Positions 9,460 through 19,890 of a stretch of DNA of 64,000 bases are shown in pieces; within the stretch, counting starts at the first letter, position 1, and every line of letters starts with the position of its first letter. The stretch comes from Companilactobacillus formosensis (GTDB taxonomy: Bacteria; Bacillota; Bacilli; Lactobacillales; Lactobacillaceae). The translations under genes and the position numbers were made by a program. The notes under the pieces are model-generated. The model saw only the letters and a program-made list of their open reading frames with translations. It was not told where the DNA came from and searched no databases. The stretch is taken from contig NZ_BJDU01000005.1 of the NCBI RefSeq assembly GCF_005405305.1, positions 124,001 through 188,000 of the forward strand, written 5' to 3'.

Positions 9460-9470
9460 GGATGCTTTTT
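9439..9470. terminator. Bidirectional terminator between the GNAT gene and pgi
   Basis: Hairpin GCACCCTC-GATT-GAGGATGC at 9446-9465 with A-run before and T-run after; the GNAT stop codon lies inside the stem. The A-run serves pgi on the other strand. Confidence 0.75.
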
Positions 9471-9490
9471 CATTTGCAATTAATTATGAA

Positions 9491-10831
9491 TTATAGTCTC
9501 TTATTTAATTCTTCGCCAAGTTCTTCGTAACCAGGACGGCCAAGTAGACCAAACATGTTCTTCTTATATGCTTCAACACCTGGTTGGTTGAATGGGTTGA
9601 TACCGTTCAAGTAACCAGAAATACCAACAGCAATTTCGAAGAAGTACATTAAGTAACCTAGGTTATAAGCATCTTGTTTTTCAATGTGAACTGTCATAAC
9701 TGGAACGCCGCCGTCAGTGTGAGCTAGAACAACACCTTCGTAAGCCTTCTTGTTAACGAAGTCCATTGACTTGTTTTCCAAGTACTTCAAACCATCAAGG
9801 TTATCTTTTTCAGCAGGGATCTTAACGTCATGTCTTGGTGTGTCGATCAAAACAACAGTTTCCATCAAGTTACGACGACCTTCTTGAATGTATTGACCTA
9901 ATGAGTGCAAGTCAGTTGAGAAGTTAGCTGATGATGGGTAGATACCTTTTTGATCTTTACCTTCAGATTCACCCATCAATTGCTTCCACCATTCACCAAA
10001 GTATTGAACGTTTGGTTCGTAGTTTTCTAGCAATTCTGTTGTGTAACCTTTACGGTACAAGATGTTTCTCAAAGCAGCATACTTGTAAGCATCGTTCTTT
10101 GTAAGATCAGCTGATGAGTAGTCTGTACGAGCTTGTGCAGCACCTTCCATCAACTTGTCGATGTCGATACCAGCAACGGCGATTGGCAATAGACCAACAG
10201 CTGTAAGAACTGAGAAACGACCACCGATATCGTCAGGAACAACGAATTCTTCGTAGCCTTCAGCATCTGATTCTGTCTTCAAAGCACCCTTAGCACGATC
10301 TGTTGTAGCGTAGATACGTTCCTTAGCACCTTCAACACCATACTTTTCAATCAACTTAGCTTTCAAAATTCTGAAAGCGATTGAAGGTTCTGTTGTTGTA
10401 CCAGATTTAGAAATGATGTTAACACTGAAATCACGGTCGCCGATAACATCAAGTAAATCAGCTAAGTAATTTGGAGAAATTGAGTTACCACAGAAGTAAA
10501 CTTCTGGAACATCTTTTTCATTCTTAACATTGTAGAATGATGAACTTAGGAAGTCGATTGCAGCACGGGCACCTAAGTATGAACCACCAATACCGATACC
10601 AATGAAGACTTCTGAGTCTGATTGGATCTTCTTAGCAGCTTTCTTAATACGGGCAAATTCATCTTTGTCATAGTCAACAGGCAAATCGATGAAACCACGG
10701 AAGTCAGCACCGGCACCGGTACCCTTACGTAGTTCTTCATCAGCAGCATTAACTAATGCTTGCATTTCGCCAACTTCGTTCTCATGAACGAACTTGCTCA
10801 ATTTTGAATCATCAAATTTAATTTGAGTCAT
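9491..10831 (-). CDS. pgi: Glucose-6-phosphate isomerase
   Basis: Cytoplasmic glycolytic enzyme converting glucose 6-phosphate to fructose 6-phosphate. The 446-residue length is that of Gram-positive PGI. Sugar-phosphate binding blocks [12 protein letters not shown] and [10 protein letters not shown] are clear, as is the C-terminal [17 protein letters not shown] signature. AGGAGAGAG precedes the ATG. It stands alone between a terminator and a VanZ-like gene. Confidence 0.97.
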   Translation of the reverse strand: MTQIKFDDSKLSKFVHENEVGEMQALVNAADEELRKGTGAGADFRGFIDLPVDYDKDEFARIKKAAKKIQSDSEVFIGIGIGGSYLGARAAIDFLSSSFYNVKNEKDVPEVYFCGNSISPNYLADLLDVIGDRDFSVNIISKSGTTTEPSIAFRILKAKLIEKYGVEGAKERIYATTDRAKGALKTESDAEGYEEFVVPDDIGGRFSVLTAVGLLPIAVAGIDIDKLMEGAAQARTDYSSADLTKNDAYKYAALRNILYRKGYTTELLENYEPNVQYFGEWWKQLMGESEGKDQKGIYPSSANFSTDLHSLGQYIQEGRRNLMETVVLIDTPRHDVKIPAEKDNLDGLKYLENKSMDFVNKKAYEGVVLAHTDGGVPVMTVHIEKQDAYNLGYLMYFFEIAVGISGYLNGINPFNQPGVEAYKKNMFGLLGRPGYEELGEELNKRL

Positions 10832-10890
10832 TTATCTCTCTCCTCCATATATATCGTCAAATCTAAGATTAATCATTTTCGAAGAAAATT

Positions 10891-11520
10891 TCAAATTTTT
10901 ATTAGCTTTTTTATCCATTTTCCCAAAAAATATAATAAATACCCTACCACAGCACCTAGAGTATTGAAGATAACATCATCAATATCAGTAACGCCGGTGT
11001 TTAAAACAAATTGTAAAGCTTCAATTGACACTGAAATCATCGCACCCATTAAGACAACTTGCAGAAAGTTGAGGTGGCGCTTACTTAATGCGGGAATGAA
11101 AAATCCCATCGGTACGAACCACACAATATTACCATACAAATTATAAAAAAAGTCGACCAATGACTTAGCATCTGCTAACTTCATCGTTTCTATCAGTGGA
11201 ATGGTATTTATATCAGATAAGGGACGGTGCCAGAAAAATTTGAACTGCCATATGAAATAGCCATCTCGAAAAACTGTCAAAGCAAAAAGTAGGAAAACAT
11301 AAAAAACGAACACGCTGAGCCAAAACTCATACCAAAAGGTAGTATTTCTTTTCTTTATTTTAACCCAGATATACCTTAAAATTATAAAAATTAAAGTATA
11401 TAATATTGCTTTATCAACAGCGTAAAAAGAAAGCCGAATCAATGGAAAATGATTAAATTTTGTTGCAAAACGCGCATATATGTAACTATACAATGGTCCT
11501 AAAAATATCATTTTGCTCAT
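10891..11520 (-). CDS. VanZ-family membrane protein
   Basis: Integral membrane protein of 209 residues with about five hydrophobic segments. The VanZ-like core is VWFVPMGFFIPAL ... SVSIEALQF ... TDIDDVIFNTLGAVVGY, in which Glu and Asp residues near the membrane face are conserved. VanZ relatives are linked to glycopeptide or envelope stress resistance, but the activity of most is unknown. It is divergent from the LtaS-like gene 103 bases away, which fits an envelope role. Confidence 0.8.
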   Translation of the reverse strand: MSKMIFLGPLYSYIYARFATKFNHFPLIRLSFYAVDKAILYTLIFIILRYIWVKIKKRNTTFWYEFWLSVFVFYVFLLFALTVFRDGYFIWQFKFFWHRPLSDINTIPLIETMKLADAKSLVDFFYNLYGNIVWFVPMGFFIPALSKRHLNFLQVVLMGAMISVSIEALQFVLNTGVTDIDDVIFNTLGAVVGYLLYFLGKWIKKLIKI

Positions 11521-11623
11521 TCTTTCCCACTTTTTACCTATAACGTATTATACTAACAATTAAGTGATTTATTTAGTCTTTAAATAGATTTATTTAAGAA
11601 TTTTTAAAAACAAGGAATTTCTA

Positions 11624-13774
11624 ATGAATAAATTAAAAAATATCTTGAACAAGCGACTAGGCTTTATGGCCCTATTAGTTGCTTTACTATGGATCAAAAC
11701 TATTATTGCCTATTACTGTGATTTTTCACTAGGCGTTTCGGACCCGTTACAACATTTCATTTTAATAATTAATCCTATTGCAACAGCCGTTATACTTTTG
11801 AGCATAGCGTTATACATCAATCGCTCCAAAATTTCCTATATCGTTATGGGCTTCATTTATCTTCTAGAATCCGCTCTTTTATACGGTAACATTCTTTATT
11901 ACCGAGAATTTAGTGATTTTCTATCTTTTAATACTATTGCTGGAGCTACTAAAGTCTCCAAAGGTCTCGGGGGCAGTGCTGCTAACCTAGTTCAAATCCA
12001 TGATTTTATTTATGGATTGGATTTCATTATTTTAGCAATTTTGTTACTTACCCATTATATCAAAATTGATCCCCAACCTATGAAAAAATTAACTGCAATT
12101 GCAACAACTTTTCTAGGTATTTTTCTTTTCTCGTTAAATTTAACTATTGCTGAAAGTAATCGTCCACAATTATTAGGTCGAACTTTTGATCGTGCCTACA
12201 TCGTTAAATATTTAGGCTTAAATAGCTTTCTAGCCTATGATTCAATTAAAACAGTTCAAAATAATCAAGTACGTTCGGAAGCCGTCGGAACCGATATGGA
12301 TGATGTTTTAACTGAGGTCAAGAAAAATTATGCCAAACCAAATCCAGCATACTTTGGCAAAGCTAAAGGTAAAAATATCATTGTAATCCACTTGGAAAGT
12401 TTTCAACAATTTCTCATTAATTACAAGGTTAATGGCCAAGAAGTTACACCGTTTTTGAATAGTCTTTACAGTGATAAAAACACGATGTCCTTTGATAATT
12501 TTTATCATGAGGTTGGTCAAGGGAAAACTAGTGATGCTGAGAACATGTTAGAGACGGGACTCTTCGGATTGCCAGAGGGTTCTCTCTTCTCAAAACTCGG
12601 TAGTGACAACACTTTCCAGGCTGCACCAGCTATTCTTGGACAAAAAGAAGGCTATACTAGTGCCGTTTTCCATGGAAATATTGGAAGTTTTTGGAATCGT
12701 GATAATGTCTATAAAAACATGGGCTACGACTATTTCTTTGATTCAAATTACTTTAACAAAACAGCTGATTCTAGTCTGGAATATGGAATGAAAGATAAAT
12801 TGATGCTTTCAGAAAGTGTTAAGTATCTTGAACAGTTGCAACAACCTTTCTACACTAAATTTATTACCGTTACTAACCACTATCCATTTGAATTGCCCGA
12901 TGAAGATAATGATGGTTTCCAAGCACCTAATACAAGCAACAGTGCCGTTAATAATTACTTTTTGACTGCGCACTACTTGGACAATGCTCTACAAGAATTC
13001 TTCAATTATCTAAAATCTAGCGGAATTTATGATAATTCCATGATTGTTCTTTACGGTGATCATTACGGCCTTTCCAACAGTCAAAATCCCGACCTAGCTC
13101 CATTATTGGGTGTCGATACGAATGATTGGTCTGACTTCAATGATTCACAAATGCAAAAGGTTCCTTTTATGATTCATATGAAAGGTCTTAAAGGCGGCGT
13201 CAATCACTCTTATGGTAGCGAAATCGATGTCTTGCCAACTATTTTGCATTTAGCTGGGATCAATACTAAACAGTACATTCAATTAGGAACTGATCTATTA
13301 TCGAAACAACACAATCAAATCGTTATCTTCAGGAATAAGAATTTTGTTACACCACACTACACTGTCCTAAAGAATAGTGATGGCAATCCTGAAGTTTATA
13401 AAAACAAAACTGGTGAATTAGTTGATTTAAGTCAAAATCCTAAATTAAAGGAAAAAGTAGCTAAATGGCAACAATACGTTAATGATAAATTGAAACTATC
13501 CGATACGATCAACAACAAGAATCTTTTGCGATTCTACACACCAAACGGTTTTACTCCAGTCGATAGTAAAGAATACAATTATCAAAATGAGATTCAAAAA
13601 CTAGTCGCTACTAGAAATGATCTTGGATTGAAATCTACCAGCGTTTATTCACAAAATGGCAACAAATCAACTACTAACCTTTACTCAACCGATGCACCTG
13701 AACTAAACGGTGATCGATCTGTAATTGATAGCTGGTCCAGTGTTCTCAAAGGAAAAAATGATTCTACTAAGTAA
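11624..13774 (+). CDS. LtaS-like sulfatase-fold phosphoglycerol transferase 1
   Basis: Membrane enzyme of the lipoteichoic acid synthase family: about five N-terminal membrane segments (residues 12-180) and an external sulfatase-type domain (about 245-560). The nucleophile threonine is at about Thr302 in GKTSDAENM; metal-site blocks HLESFQQF and YGDHYGLS are also present. At 716 residues it is longer than typical LtaS (about 650). The C-terminal tail of about 130 residues is Asn/Thr/Ser-rich. It sits next to a paralog. It may be the LTA synthase or a primase; these cannot be separated here. Confidence 0.85.
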   Translation: MNKLKNILNKRLGFMALLVALLWIKTIIAYYCDFSLGVSDPLQHFILIINPIATAVILLSIALYINRSKISYIVMGFIYLLESALLYGNILYYREFSDFLSFNTIAGATKVSKGLGGSAANLVQIHDFIYGLDFIILAILLLTHYIKIDPQPMKKLTAIATTFLGIFLFSLNLTIAESNRPQLLGRTFDRAYIVKYLGLNSFLAYDSIKTVQNNQVRSEAVGTDMDDVLTEVKKNYAKPNPAYFGKAKGKNIIVIHLESFQQFLINYKVNGQEVTPFLNSLYSDKNTMSFDNFYHEVGQGKTSDAENMLETGLFGLPEGSLFSKLGSDNTFQAAPAILGQKEGYTSAVFHGNIGSFWNRDNVYKNMGYDYFFDSNYFNKTADSSLEYGMKDKLMLSESVKYLEQLQQPFYTKFITVTNHYPFELPDEDNDGFQAPNTSNSAVNNYFLTAHYLDNALQEFFNYLKSSGIYDNSMIVLYGDHYGLSNSQNPDLAPLLGVDTNDWSDFNDSQMQKVPFMIHMKGLKGGVNHSYGSEIDVLPTILHLAGINTKQYIQLGTDLLSKQHNQIVIFRNKNFVTPHYTVLKNSDGNPEVYKNKTGELVDLSQNPKLKEKVAKWQQYVNDKLKLSDTINNKNLLRFYTPNGFTPVDSKEYNYQNEIQKLVATRNDLGLKSTSVYSQNGNKSTTNLYSTDAPELNGDRSVIDSWSSVLKGKNDSTK

Positions 13775-13798
13775 GTCAGCGGAAGCTGGCTTTTTTTC
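13774..13798 (+). terminator. Terminator after LtaS-like gene 1
   Basis: Hairpin AGTCAGC-ggaa-GCTGGCT followed by a run of T, starting at the stop codon. Confidence 0.8.
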
Positions 13799-13854
13799 TT
13801 TTCCGAAATAACGTATTATTTAATCATTGAATTAATTTAGTTATGAGGGATATT

Positions 13855-15985
13855 ATGCAAAAAATAAAATCCATATTGAACACGCGACTGGGATTCATGA
13901 GTTTCTTAGTTGTTTGTCTATGGTTAAAAACAGTGGTTACTTATTTTTTAGACTTTGGTTTAACTATCAATAACTTATGGCAATACTTTTTCATGATAGT
14001 TAACCCTTTGGCAACACTGGTTTTTTTATTAGGATTAGCTCTTTACATCAACAAACCAAAAATTTCATATTTAGTAATGGGATTTATTTATCTAGCCGAC
14101 TCTATTTTTATTTACGCTAATTTACTCTATTATCGCGAAATGGCCGACTTTATCTCGGTCAGTACAATGCTTGGTGTCACTAAAGTTGCTAAGGGATTAG
14201 GCGCTAGTACTCTAAGCTCGATGCAGCCGAGAGATTTAATCTACTTAATAGACTTTGCAGTGATAATTTTATTATTCGCAACTCATTTTGTAAAAATCGA
14301 CCAACGACCATTTAGAAAACTCAACGCTCTAGCCACTAGTATGCTTGGAATTGCACTATTCTCTGCCGATTTAGCAGGTTCTGAAGCTAATCGACCACAA
14401 TTATTAGGAAGAACTTTTGACCACTCTTATATTGTCCAATATCTCGGTATCAATTCATTCTTAGGCTATGATTCAGTTCGCTCAGTCCAAAACAATCAAG
14501 TACGCTCTAATGCTACTGAAGCTGAAGTCGATGACGTCTTAGATTATGTTAACAATAATTATGCCAAACCAAATCCCAAGTATTTTGGTAAAGCTAATGG
14601 CAAAAATATCATCATCATCCACCTAGAAAGTTTCGAACAATTTTTAATCGGTATGAAAGTTAACGGACAAGAAGTTACGCCATTTCTAAATAGTCTTTAC
14701 AATGACCAAAATACCCTTTCGTTTGATAACTTTTTCAATGAAGTTGGTAATGGTCGGACAAGTGATGCGGAAACAATGCTCGAATCAGGTTTATTCGGAT
14801 TACCTGAAGGTTCATTTTTCCAAAAACTTGGTGGCGACAACACTTTCCAATCTGCCCCAGCAATTTTAGCCCAACAAAAAGGTTATACGAGTGCTGTTTT
14901 CCACGGTAATATTGGAAGTTTTTGGGGACGAAACATTACCTACAAAAACATGGGTTACAATTATTTCTTCGACAAAAGTTACTACGACACCAAAGATTCT
15001 GATAGCTTGTCGCTAAATGGTTATGGTGTTAAGGACAAGTTGCTCTTTTCTGAAGGAGTCAAATATCTAGAACAAATGCAACAACCCTTCTACACCAAAT
15101 TCTTAACTATCACTAATCACGTCGGCTATCAATTTTCTGATGAAGACAACGCCGGTTTCCAAACTTCTGACAACGAAAATTCTACTGTAAATGACTACTT
15201 CAAAACTGCCCATTATCTCGATAAATCCGTCGAAGAATTTTTCAATTACTTAAAAGCTTCTGGCTTAGAAAAAAATACTATGGTTGTACTTTACGGTGAT
15301 CATTACGGCTTAAATGACGAACAACACCAAGCTCTTTCAACAATGATCGGTAAAACTCCGGAGACTTGGACAAAATTTGACAACGCTCAAATGCAGCGCG
15401 TTCCTTTTATGATTCATATGGACGGACTAAAGGGTGGAATTAATCATACTTATGGTGGCGAGATCGATGTTCTGCCAACAATCTTACATCTAGCCGGGGT
15501 CAATACTAAATCGTACGTACAGTTATCTACTTTCCAAGCAACATAATTCAATCGTTGCCTTCAGAAAGAAAAGCTTCGTAACGCCAAAATACACTGTCAT
15601 CAGAAATGGAACCTCGACTACCGTTTACACGAATGAAACTGGTGAAGAAGTCGATATGCGCAATAACCCTGAATTAGTCACTAAAGTTGCTAAATGGGAA
15701 GAAGATGTTGATACTAAACTCAAGACCTCTGACAATATCAATAACAAAAACTTGCTTCGCTTCTATACGCCAAAGGGATTCACTCCCACCGACCCGAATA
15801 ATTATTCTTATTTGAATCAAGTACAACAAATGGAAGAACTCCGTAACAAACTCGGAGATAAATCAACTAGTCTTTATTCAAAGAATGGCAATAAATCAAC
15901 AACTGATCTTTACACGACTGATGCAGTACAACTACAAAATGACCGTACGCCAATCGACAGTTGGGACTATTTAAATCAAAAATAA
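13855..15985 (+). pseudogene. LtaS-like gene 2, frameshifted near its 3' end
   Basis: A tandem paralog of the previous gene with the same layout and nucleophile threonine (about Thr302, GRTSDAETM). The ATG at 13855 was chosen because GAGGGATATT precedes it and its product aligns with the paralog start. The frame is open to a stop at 15546. From 15526 the matching sequence continues in another frame (LLSKQHNSIVAFR) to 15985. Against the paralog, eight bases are missing at about 15525/15526, where the paralog encodes GTD. The truncated 563-residue product still holds the whole sulfatase domain but lost the tail, so it may remain active. A sequencing error is possible. Confidence 0.85.
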
Positions 15986-16032
15986 AAAAACTCCAATAAA
16001 TACCTAAGAATTTAGGGCTTATTGGAGTTTTC
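15985..16032. terminator. Bidirectional terminator
   Basis: Long hairpin with AAACTCCAATAA / TTATTGGAGTTT arms and T/A runs on both sides, between the LtaS-like pseudogene and the convergent GyrI-like gene. Confidence 0.85.
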
Positions 16033-16049
16033 TTAATAAGAAGACATTT

Positions 16050-16667
16050 TTATTTAATCTGATATCTTAAGATAGTTTTTAATTTATCGGGTGCAACTCG
16101 ACGGGCATCTGACAAATAAATTTCACGATGAACTTTAGATATACGCTGTTTGTTTTCACTAGCAACCAAATCGTCAATTTTCTCAAAGCTAGCAGGTTCA
16201 TCATCATAACTACCAACATGCAGTATTTGAGCTACTTCCATAGCCGGATACTCTTTGATTTCAAGATTATCTATTTCGGGCAAAGATTTCTTTTCTTTGA
16301 CTGCTTGCAAGGCTGATTTGACTAAATCATCAGAAACAAAATCTGGAATTCTAATCATAATGTCATAACTGAATTCATTTTTATCTAAATAATCTAATTG
16401 TTGACCTTTTTTCGTTAATGACCAAACTCCTTCCAATGGAAATACCACATAGTCGTCATATTCTTGAGAGTTTGCTACTTTTTTATACGCACCTTTAATT
16501 CCATACGCAGCTGGATATAACACTTGAATCTTTTGAGAAAATTCAGAACCGTTAGGATTACCGATCCCAGATAGTGAAATAAATTTTTGCTTTGGAATAT
16601 TTAATATCACTGGTTTTTTCTTAGTAGAATAAAAATCACGTTCGAGCTTACGCCATTCATATTTCAT
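16050..16667 (-). CDS. GyrI-like small-molecule-binding domain protein
   Basis: Cytoplasmic protein of 205 residues that looks like a stand-alone GyrI-like (SOUL/effector-binding) domain pair. Typical blocks are FISLSGIGNPNGSEF near the N-terminus, VVFPLEGVWSL in the middle and AQILHVGSYDDEPASFEKI at about 145-165. No DNA-binding domain is attached, unlike AraC-type relatives. Such proteins bind or hydrolyse amphipathic small molecules; its ligand is unknown. The start is supported by GGAGGATTAACTA. It may be transcribed alone. Confidence 0.8.
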   Translation of the reverse strand: MKYEWRKLERDFYSTKKKPVILNIPKQKFISLSGIGNPNGSEFSQKIQVLYPAAYGIKGAYKKVANSQEYDDYVVFPLEGVWSLTKKGQQLDYLDKNEFSYDIMIRIPDFVSDDLVKSALQAVKEKKSLPEIDNLEIKEYPAMEVAQILHVGSYDDEPASFEKIDDLVASENKQRISKVHREIYLSDARRVAPDKLKTILRYQIK

Positions 16668-16692
16668 TAGTTAATCCTCCGTAGTATATATC

Positions 16693-16721
16693 AAAAAAGT
16701 ACACCAAAATGGTGTACTTTA
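16693..16721 (-). terminator. Terminator of the two-component operon
   Basis: Perfect AAAGTACACC/GGTGTACTTT hairpin followed by T-run on the minus strand, directly at the histidine kinase stop. Confidence 0.85.
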
Positions 16722-18218
16722 CTAGTCTTGTTTCTGTTCATCTTTCTTATGTTCAAAACCTTCATCAAATAAGGTCACAGTAAAGGTTGTTCCTTCATTG
16801 AGTTTACTTTTGACCTCAATTTCACCACCATGATTTTCTACCAATTGATGGACGATTGAAAGTCCAAGTCCTGACTCACCATACTTACGATTCTTACGAG
16901 ATGGATCAGCCTTATAATAACGGTCCCAAATATTCTTAACTTGATCTTCTGACATCCCGATACCAGTATCAGAAATTATGAAGACTGAAGCGTGGCGTTC
17001 TTCATTACGACTACCACTAATAAAAATCTTGCCGTTATTAGTAAATTGAATGGCATTTTGCATGATGTTAAAAATAACTTGTACAAAACGATCGTAATCA
17101 GCATAAGTCTTCAGTTCACCCTCATAAGGTTTCAAAATCAATTCATCGCCAGCGGTCTTAGCCTTTTTATCCAATTGTGAAGTTATATCATGCAATGGCT
17201 TATTAGCATCGAAAACTCGTTTAGCCATAGTGATTTGGTTAGTTCTAATTTTTTCATAATCCAAATTTTCATTGACTAATCGAATCAAACGCTTAGTCTC
17301 ATTACGCATCAATTGAATACTTTGACCTTTAGACTCTTCAGGAATAGCATCATAAGCTAATCCCTCCAAAAGTCCATTAATAGTCGTTAGCGGCGTTCTC
17401 ATTTCATGGGAAGCATCAGCCATGAATTCCTTACGACGTTGTTCCTGACGCTTAATTTCAGTATCAGAGGCTTCTAGTGACTTAACCATTTGGTTGAAAT
17501 CATCCGCCAAATCGTCCAATTCATCGCGACCCTTACTTTCAATGTGCACTGAGAAATCATTGTTAGCAACTTTCTTCGTTGCACCACGTAGACGGTTGAT
17601 TCGGTCGACTTGATACCTAGATAATATGAAGCTCAAAAGTATCGCAGCCAAAAGAGAAATCAATAGGGCAAAATAAAGTCGACTGTTAATTTCACCAATA
17701 TTAGTCTGCAACTCAGAAACATCTGATCCAGCCCAAACTGCTGCTATCAATTTACCATTTTGGAACCACGGCGTTAAGACATAAACATAACTGCGATTGT
17801 CGTCTTTTCGCAACCTTGGATTACCCTCAGCATTCTGTGACTTTTGGATATTACGGATCGTCTTACCTTGTTTGAGTTTTTTCCAGTATGATTGTTTCAA
17901 GTGCAATTTTACATTTGTTGGCGGCGTTGGATAGACTTGATCATTGTTATAATCAAAAATAGCGAATTGAACATTTCTCTCTGATAAGACTTGCTCAACC
18001 GTTCTAATATTGTCGCCAGTAATATTATGAATCTGCCCAGTTTTAGGATCAGTTTTCAAAGCTATCTTTTCCAGATTACCAGCATAACTTTCCAGACTCT
18101 TGTAAGTTCGATTGTATTCCCAATTAGTGGCCGCACTAGTGACGGAATACAAAATAATCCCAAGAGTCGTCAAAATAACGATCAAAAAACTCAGCATATT
18201 TTGATAGATTAATTTCAT
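16722..18218 (-). CDS. Membrane sensor histidine kinase
   Basis: Sensor of a two-component system, 498 residues. Membrane segments at about 5-28 and 181-200 flank an external sensor domain of about 150 residues. HAMP linker follows at about 200-252. The H-box is DASHEMRTPLTT with phospho-acceptor His271. The ATPase domain shows N-box QNAIQF, DTGIGMS and GESGLGLSIV. The start overlaps the response regulator stop by one base (TAATG), so the two are translationally coupled. No PAS domain is seen, so it is not WalK. The signal is unknown. Confidence 0.93.
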   Translation of the reverse strand: MKLIYQNMLSFLIVILTTLGIILYSVTSAATNWEYNRTYKSLESYAGNLEKIALKTDPKTGQIHNITGDNIRTVEQVLSERNVQFAIFDYNNDQVYPTPPTNVKLHLKQSYWKKLKQGKTIRNIQKSQNAEGNPRLRKDDNRSYVYVLTPWFQNGKLIAAVWAGSDVSELQTNIGEINSRLYFALLISLLAAILLSFILSRYQVDRINRLRGATKKVANNDFSVHIESKGRDELDDLADDFNQMVKSLEASDTEIKRQEQRRKEFMADASHEMRTPLTTINGLLEGLAYDAIPEESKGQSIQLMRNETKRLIRLVNENLDYEKIRTNQITMAKRVFDANKPLHDITSQLDKKAKTAGDELILKPYEGELKTYADYDRFVQVIFNIMQNAIQFTNNGKIFISGSRNEERHASVFIISDTGIGMSEDQVKNIWDRYYKADPSRKNRKYGESGLGLSIVHQLVENHGGEIEVKSKLNEGTTFTVTLFDEGFEHKKDEQKQD

Positions 18219-18967
18219 TATGCCTTATTCTTTGCTCCTGTATCATCGAATTTGTAGCCAACACCCCAAACTGTTTCGATAACTTGAGGTCCAACTTTTT
18301 CAATCTTTTGACGCAATTTCTTAATGTGGGCATCAACGGTTCTTTCTTCACCGAAATAATCGTAATCCCAAACTTGTTCTAGCAATTGTTCACGTGAGAA
18401 AACTTGTTTAGGCTTACTTGCTAAAGTCTTCAACAAGTCAAATTCCTTCGGTGTTAAATCAGGAATCTCTTTGCCATTCAAATAAGCTTCACGAGTATTT
18501 GAGTTTAATTTGAAGAAACCAGTATTGATGTCAAAACCGTCGTCAGCTTCTTCTACTTCAGCGTTAACGGGAGTTGATTCAGCCAATTTTTCAGCCATAT
18601 TTTCATCACGACGGTGAATAGCTTTCATTCTGGCAATCAAAGTAATTGGACTGAATGGCTTGGTGACATAATCATCGGCACCAAATTCCAAACCGAGCAC
18701 TTGGTCACTTTCGGTATCACGAGCTGTTAACATAATAATTGGAACAGTTTTAGAGACTTTTCTAATTTCTTTGGCAACTTCCATCCCGTCTTTTCCAGGT
18801 AAGTTCAAGTCTAAGGTGATCATATCCCATTTATCTGGGTCTTCATTAAACATATCAACCGCTTCATTGCCATCATAGGCAAAACTTGCTTCCCATTTTT
18901 CCTTTTGGAAGAACATGCCCATCATTTCAGAAACGGACTTGTTATCCTCAATCATTAATATTTTCAT
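18218..18967 (-). CDS. OmpR/PhoB-family response regulator
   Basis: DNA-binding partner of the adjacent kinase. Receiver domain at 1-120 with the acidic pocket at IEDN, phospho-acceptor Asp53 in LDLNLPG and the conserved Lys in YVTKPF. A longer acidic linker than usual (about 125-150) leads to a winged-helix domain with the LTPKEFDLL and RTVDAHIKKLR signatures. MKILMIEDN at 18967 is the usual OmpR-type opening; an ATG two codons upstream (18973) is equally placed behind GGAGTGAT, so the start is uncertain by two residues. Confidence 0.93.
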   Translation of the reverse strand: MKILMIEDNKSVSEMMGMFFQKEKWEASFAYDGNEAVDMFNEDPDKWDMITLDLNLPGKDGMEVAKEIRKVSKTVPIIMLTARDTESDQVLGLEFGADDYVTKPFSPITLIARMKAIHRRDENMAEKLAESTPVNAEVEEADDGFDINTGFFKLNSNTREAYLNGKEIPDLTPKEFDLLKTLASKPKQVFSREQLLEQVWDYDYFGEERTVDAHIKKLRQKIEKVGPQVIETVWGVGYKFDDTGAKNKA

Positions 18968-19064
18968 AAACATATCACTCCATATGTGAGATTTGACTAT
19001 ATCATTACAATAAAAATTGTTACCATATTACTAGTATACAAAATAAAATTAAGTTGGTGATTTT

Positions 19065-19841
19065 TTGCAAAATAATTATCGTGGTACCGTCTTCTTTGAT
19101 TTGGACGGAACTCTTCTAAACGCCCAATCTCGAGTGGATGACTCTGTAGCAACAGCGGTCCACCAATTAAAAGAGAATGGCTACTTACCAGTTATCAGTA
19201 CTGGACGTTCTCCTATCGAAATTTCGGCTGCCACTAGTACGACTGGTATTGATACTTATATTACTTTAAATGGCGCATTTGTCCAATCACAGGATAAAGT
19301 TATTTATCAAAATAATATTAAACCTGAATTAATAAAACAAGTTATCGAGCAAGCAAAAGCATTCGGTGACAGTGTCAGCATGCACTCTCCGACTGAATCA
19401 TTTCTCAATGAAGCTAGTCCTTTCGTTGAAGAATTTTATCATGCTGTTGACATCGATTTACCTTCAATCGACCCACTCTTTTATCAAAGAGGCGACGTTC
19501 CTATGGTTGTCGTAGTATCTGATGGTGATTCGAAACGTTATCAAGAAAAATTCCCTGAATTAAAATTCTATAAAACTGGTCCTTATTCAATCGATACGGT
19601 TGAAAAAGACGTTTCTAAGATGAGCGGTATCAAACATCTTATTAAAGGCCTAGAACTAGAAGACAAACCGGTTTATGCATTTGGCGATGGAACTAACGAC
19701 TTACCTATGATCAAATATGCTGATTATGGGATTGCCATGGGTAATGGTATAGATTCGGTCAAGGACGCTGCTACTTATATTACCACTGAAAACGTTAACG
19801 GTGGTATTGTTAACGGCTTAAAACATTACAATTTAATCTAA
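19065..19841 (+). CDS. Cof-type HAD-IIB phosphatase
   Basis: Cytoplasmic sugar-phosphate or nucleotide phosphatase of 258 residues. HAD motif I is FFDLDGTLL near residues 10-18; motif III and IV are at KMSGIKHL and AFGDGTNDLPMI. The C2B-type cap lies between. The start is TTG at 19065 behind TTGGTGAT, since no ATG fits ahead of motif I. It is divergent from the two-component operon. Substrate unknown. Confidence 0.87.
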   Translation: MQNNYRGTVFFDLDGTLLNAQSRVDDSVATAVHQLKENGYLPVISTGRSPIEISAATSTTGIDTYITLNGAFVQSQDKVIYQNNIKPELIKQVIEQAKAFGDSVSMHSPTESFLNEASPFVEEFYHAVDIDLPSIDPLFYQRGDVPMVVVVSDGDSKRYQEKFPELKFYKTGPYSIDTVEKDVSKMSGIKHLIKGLELEDKPVYAFGDGTNDLPMIKYADYGIAMGNGIDSVKDAATYITTENVNGGIVNGLKHYNLI

Positions 19842-19843
19842 AC

Positions 19844-19883
19844 TAAAGAGGATGACACTTACTAAAGTATCATCCTCTTTTTA
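19844..19883. terminator. Bidirectional terminator
   Basis: Hairpin AAGAGGATGA...TCATCCTCTT with T-run on the plus strand and A-run before it, between the HAD gene and the convergent oxidoreductase. Confidence 0.85.
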
Positions 19884-19890
19884 ACTTAAA

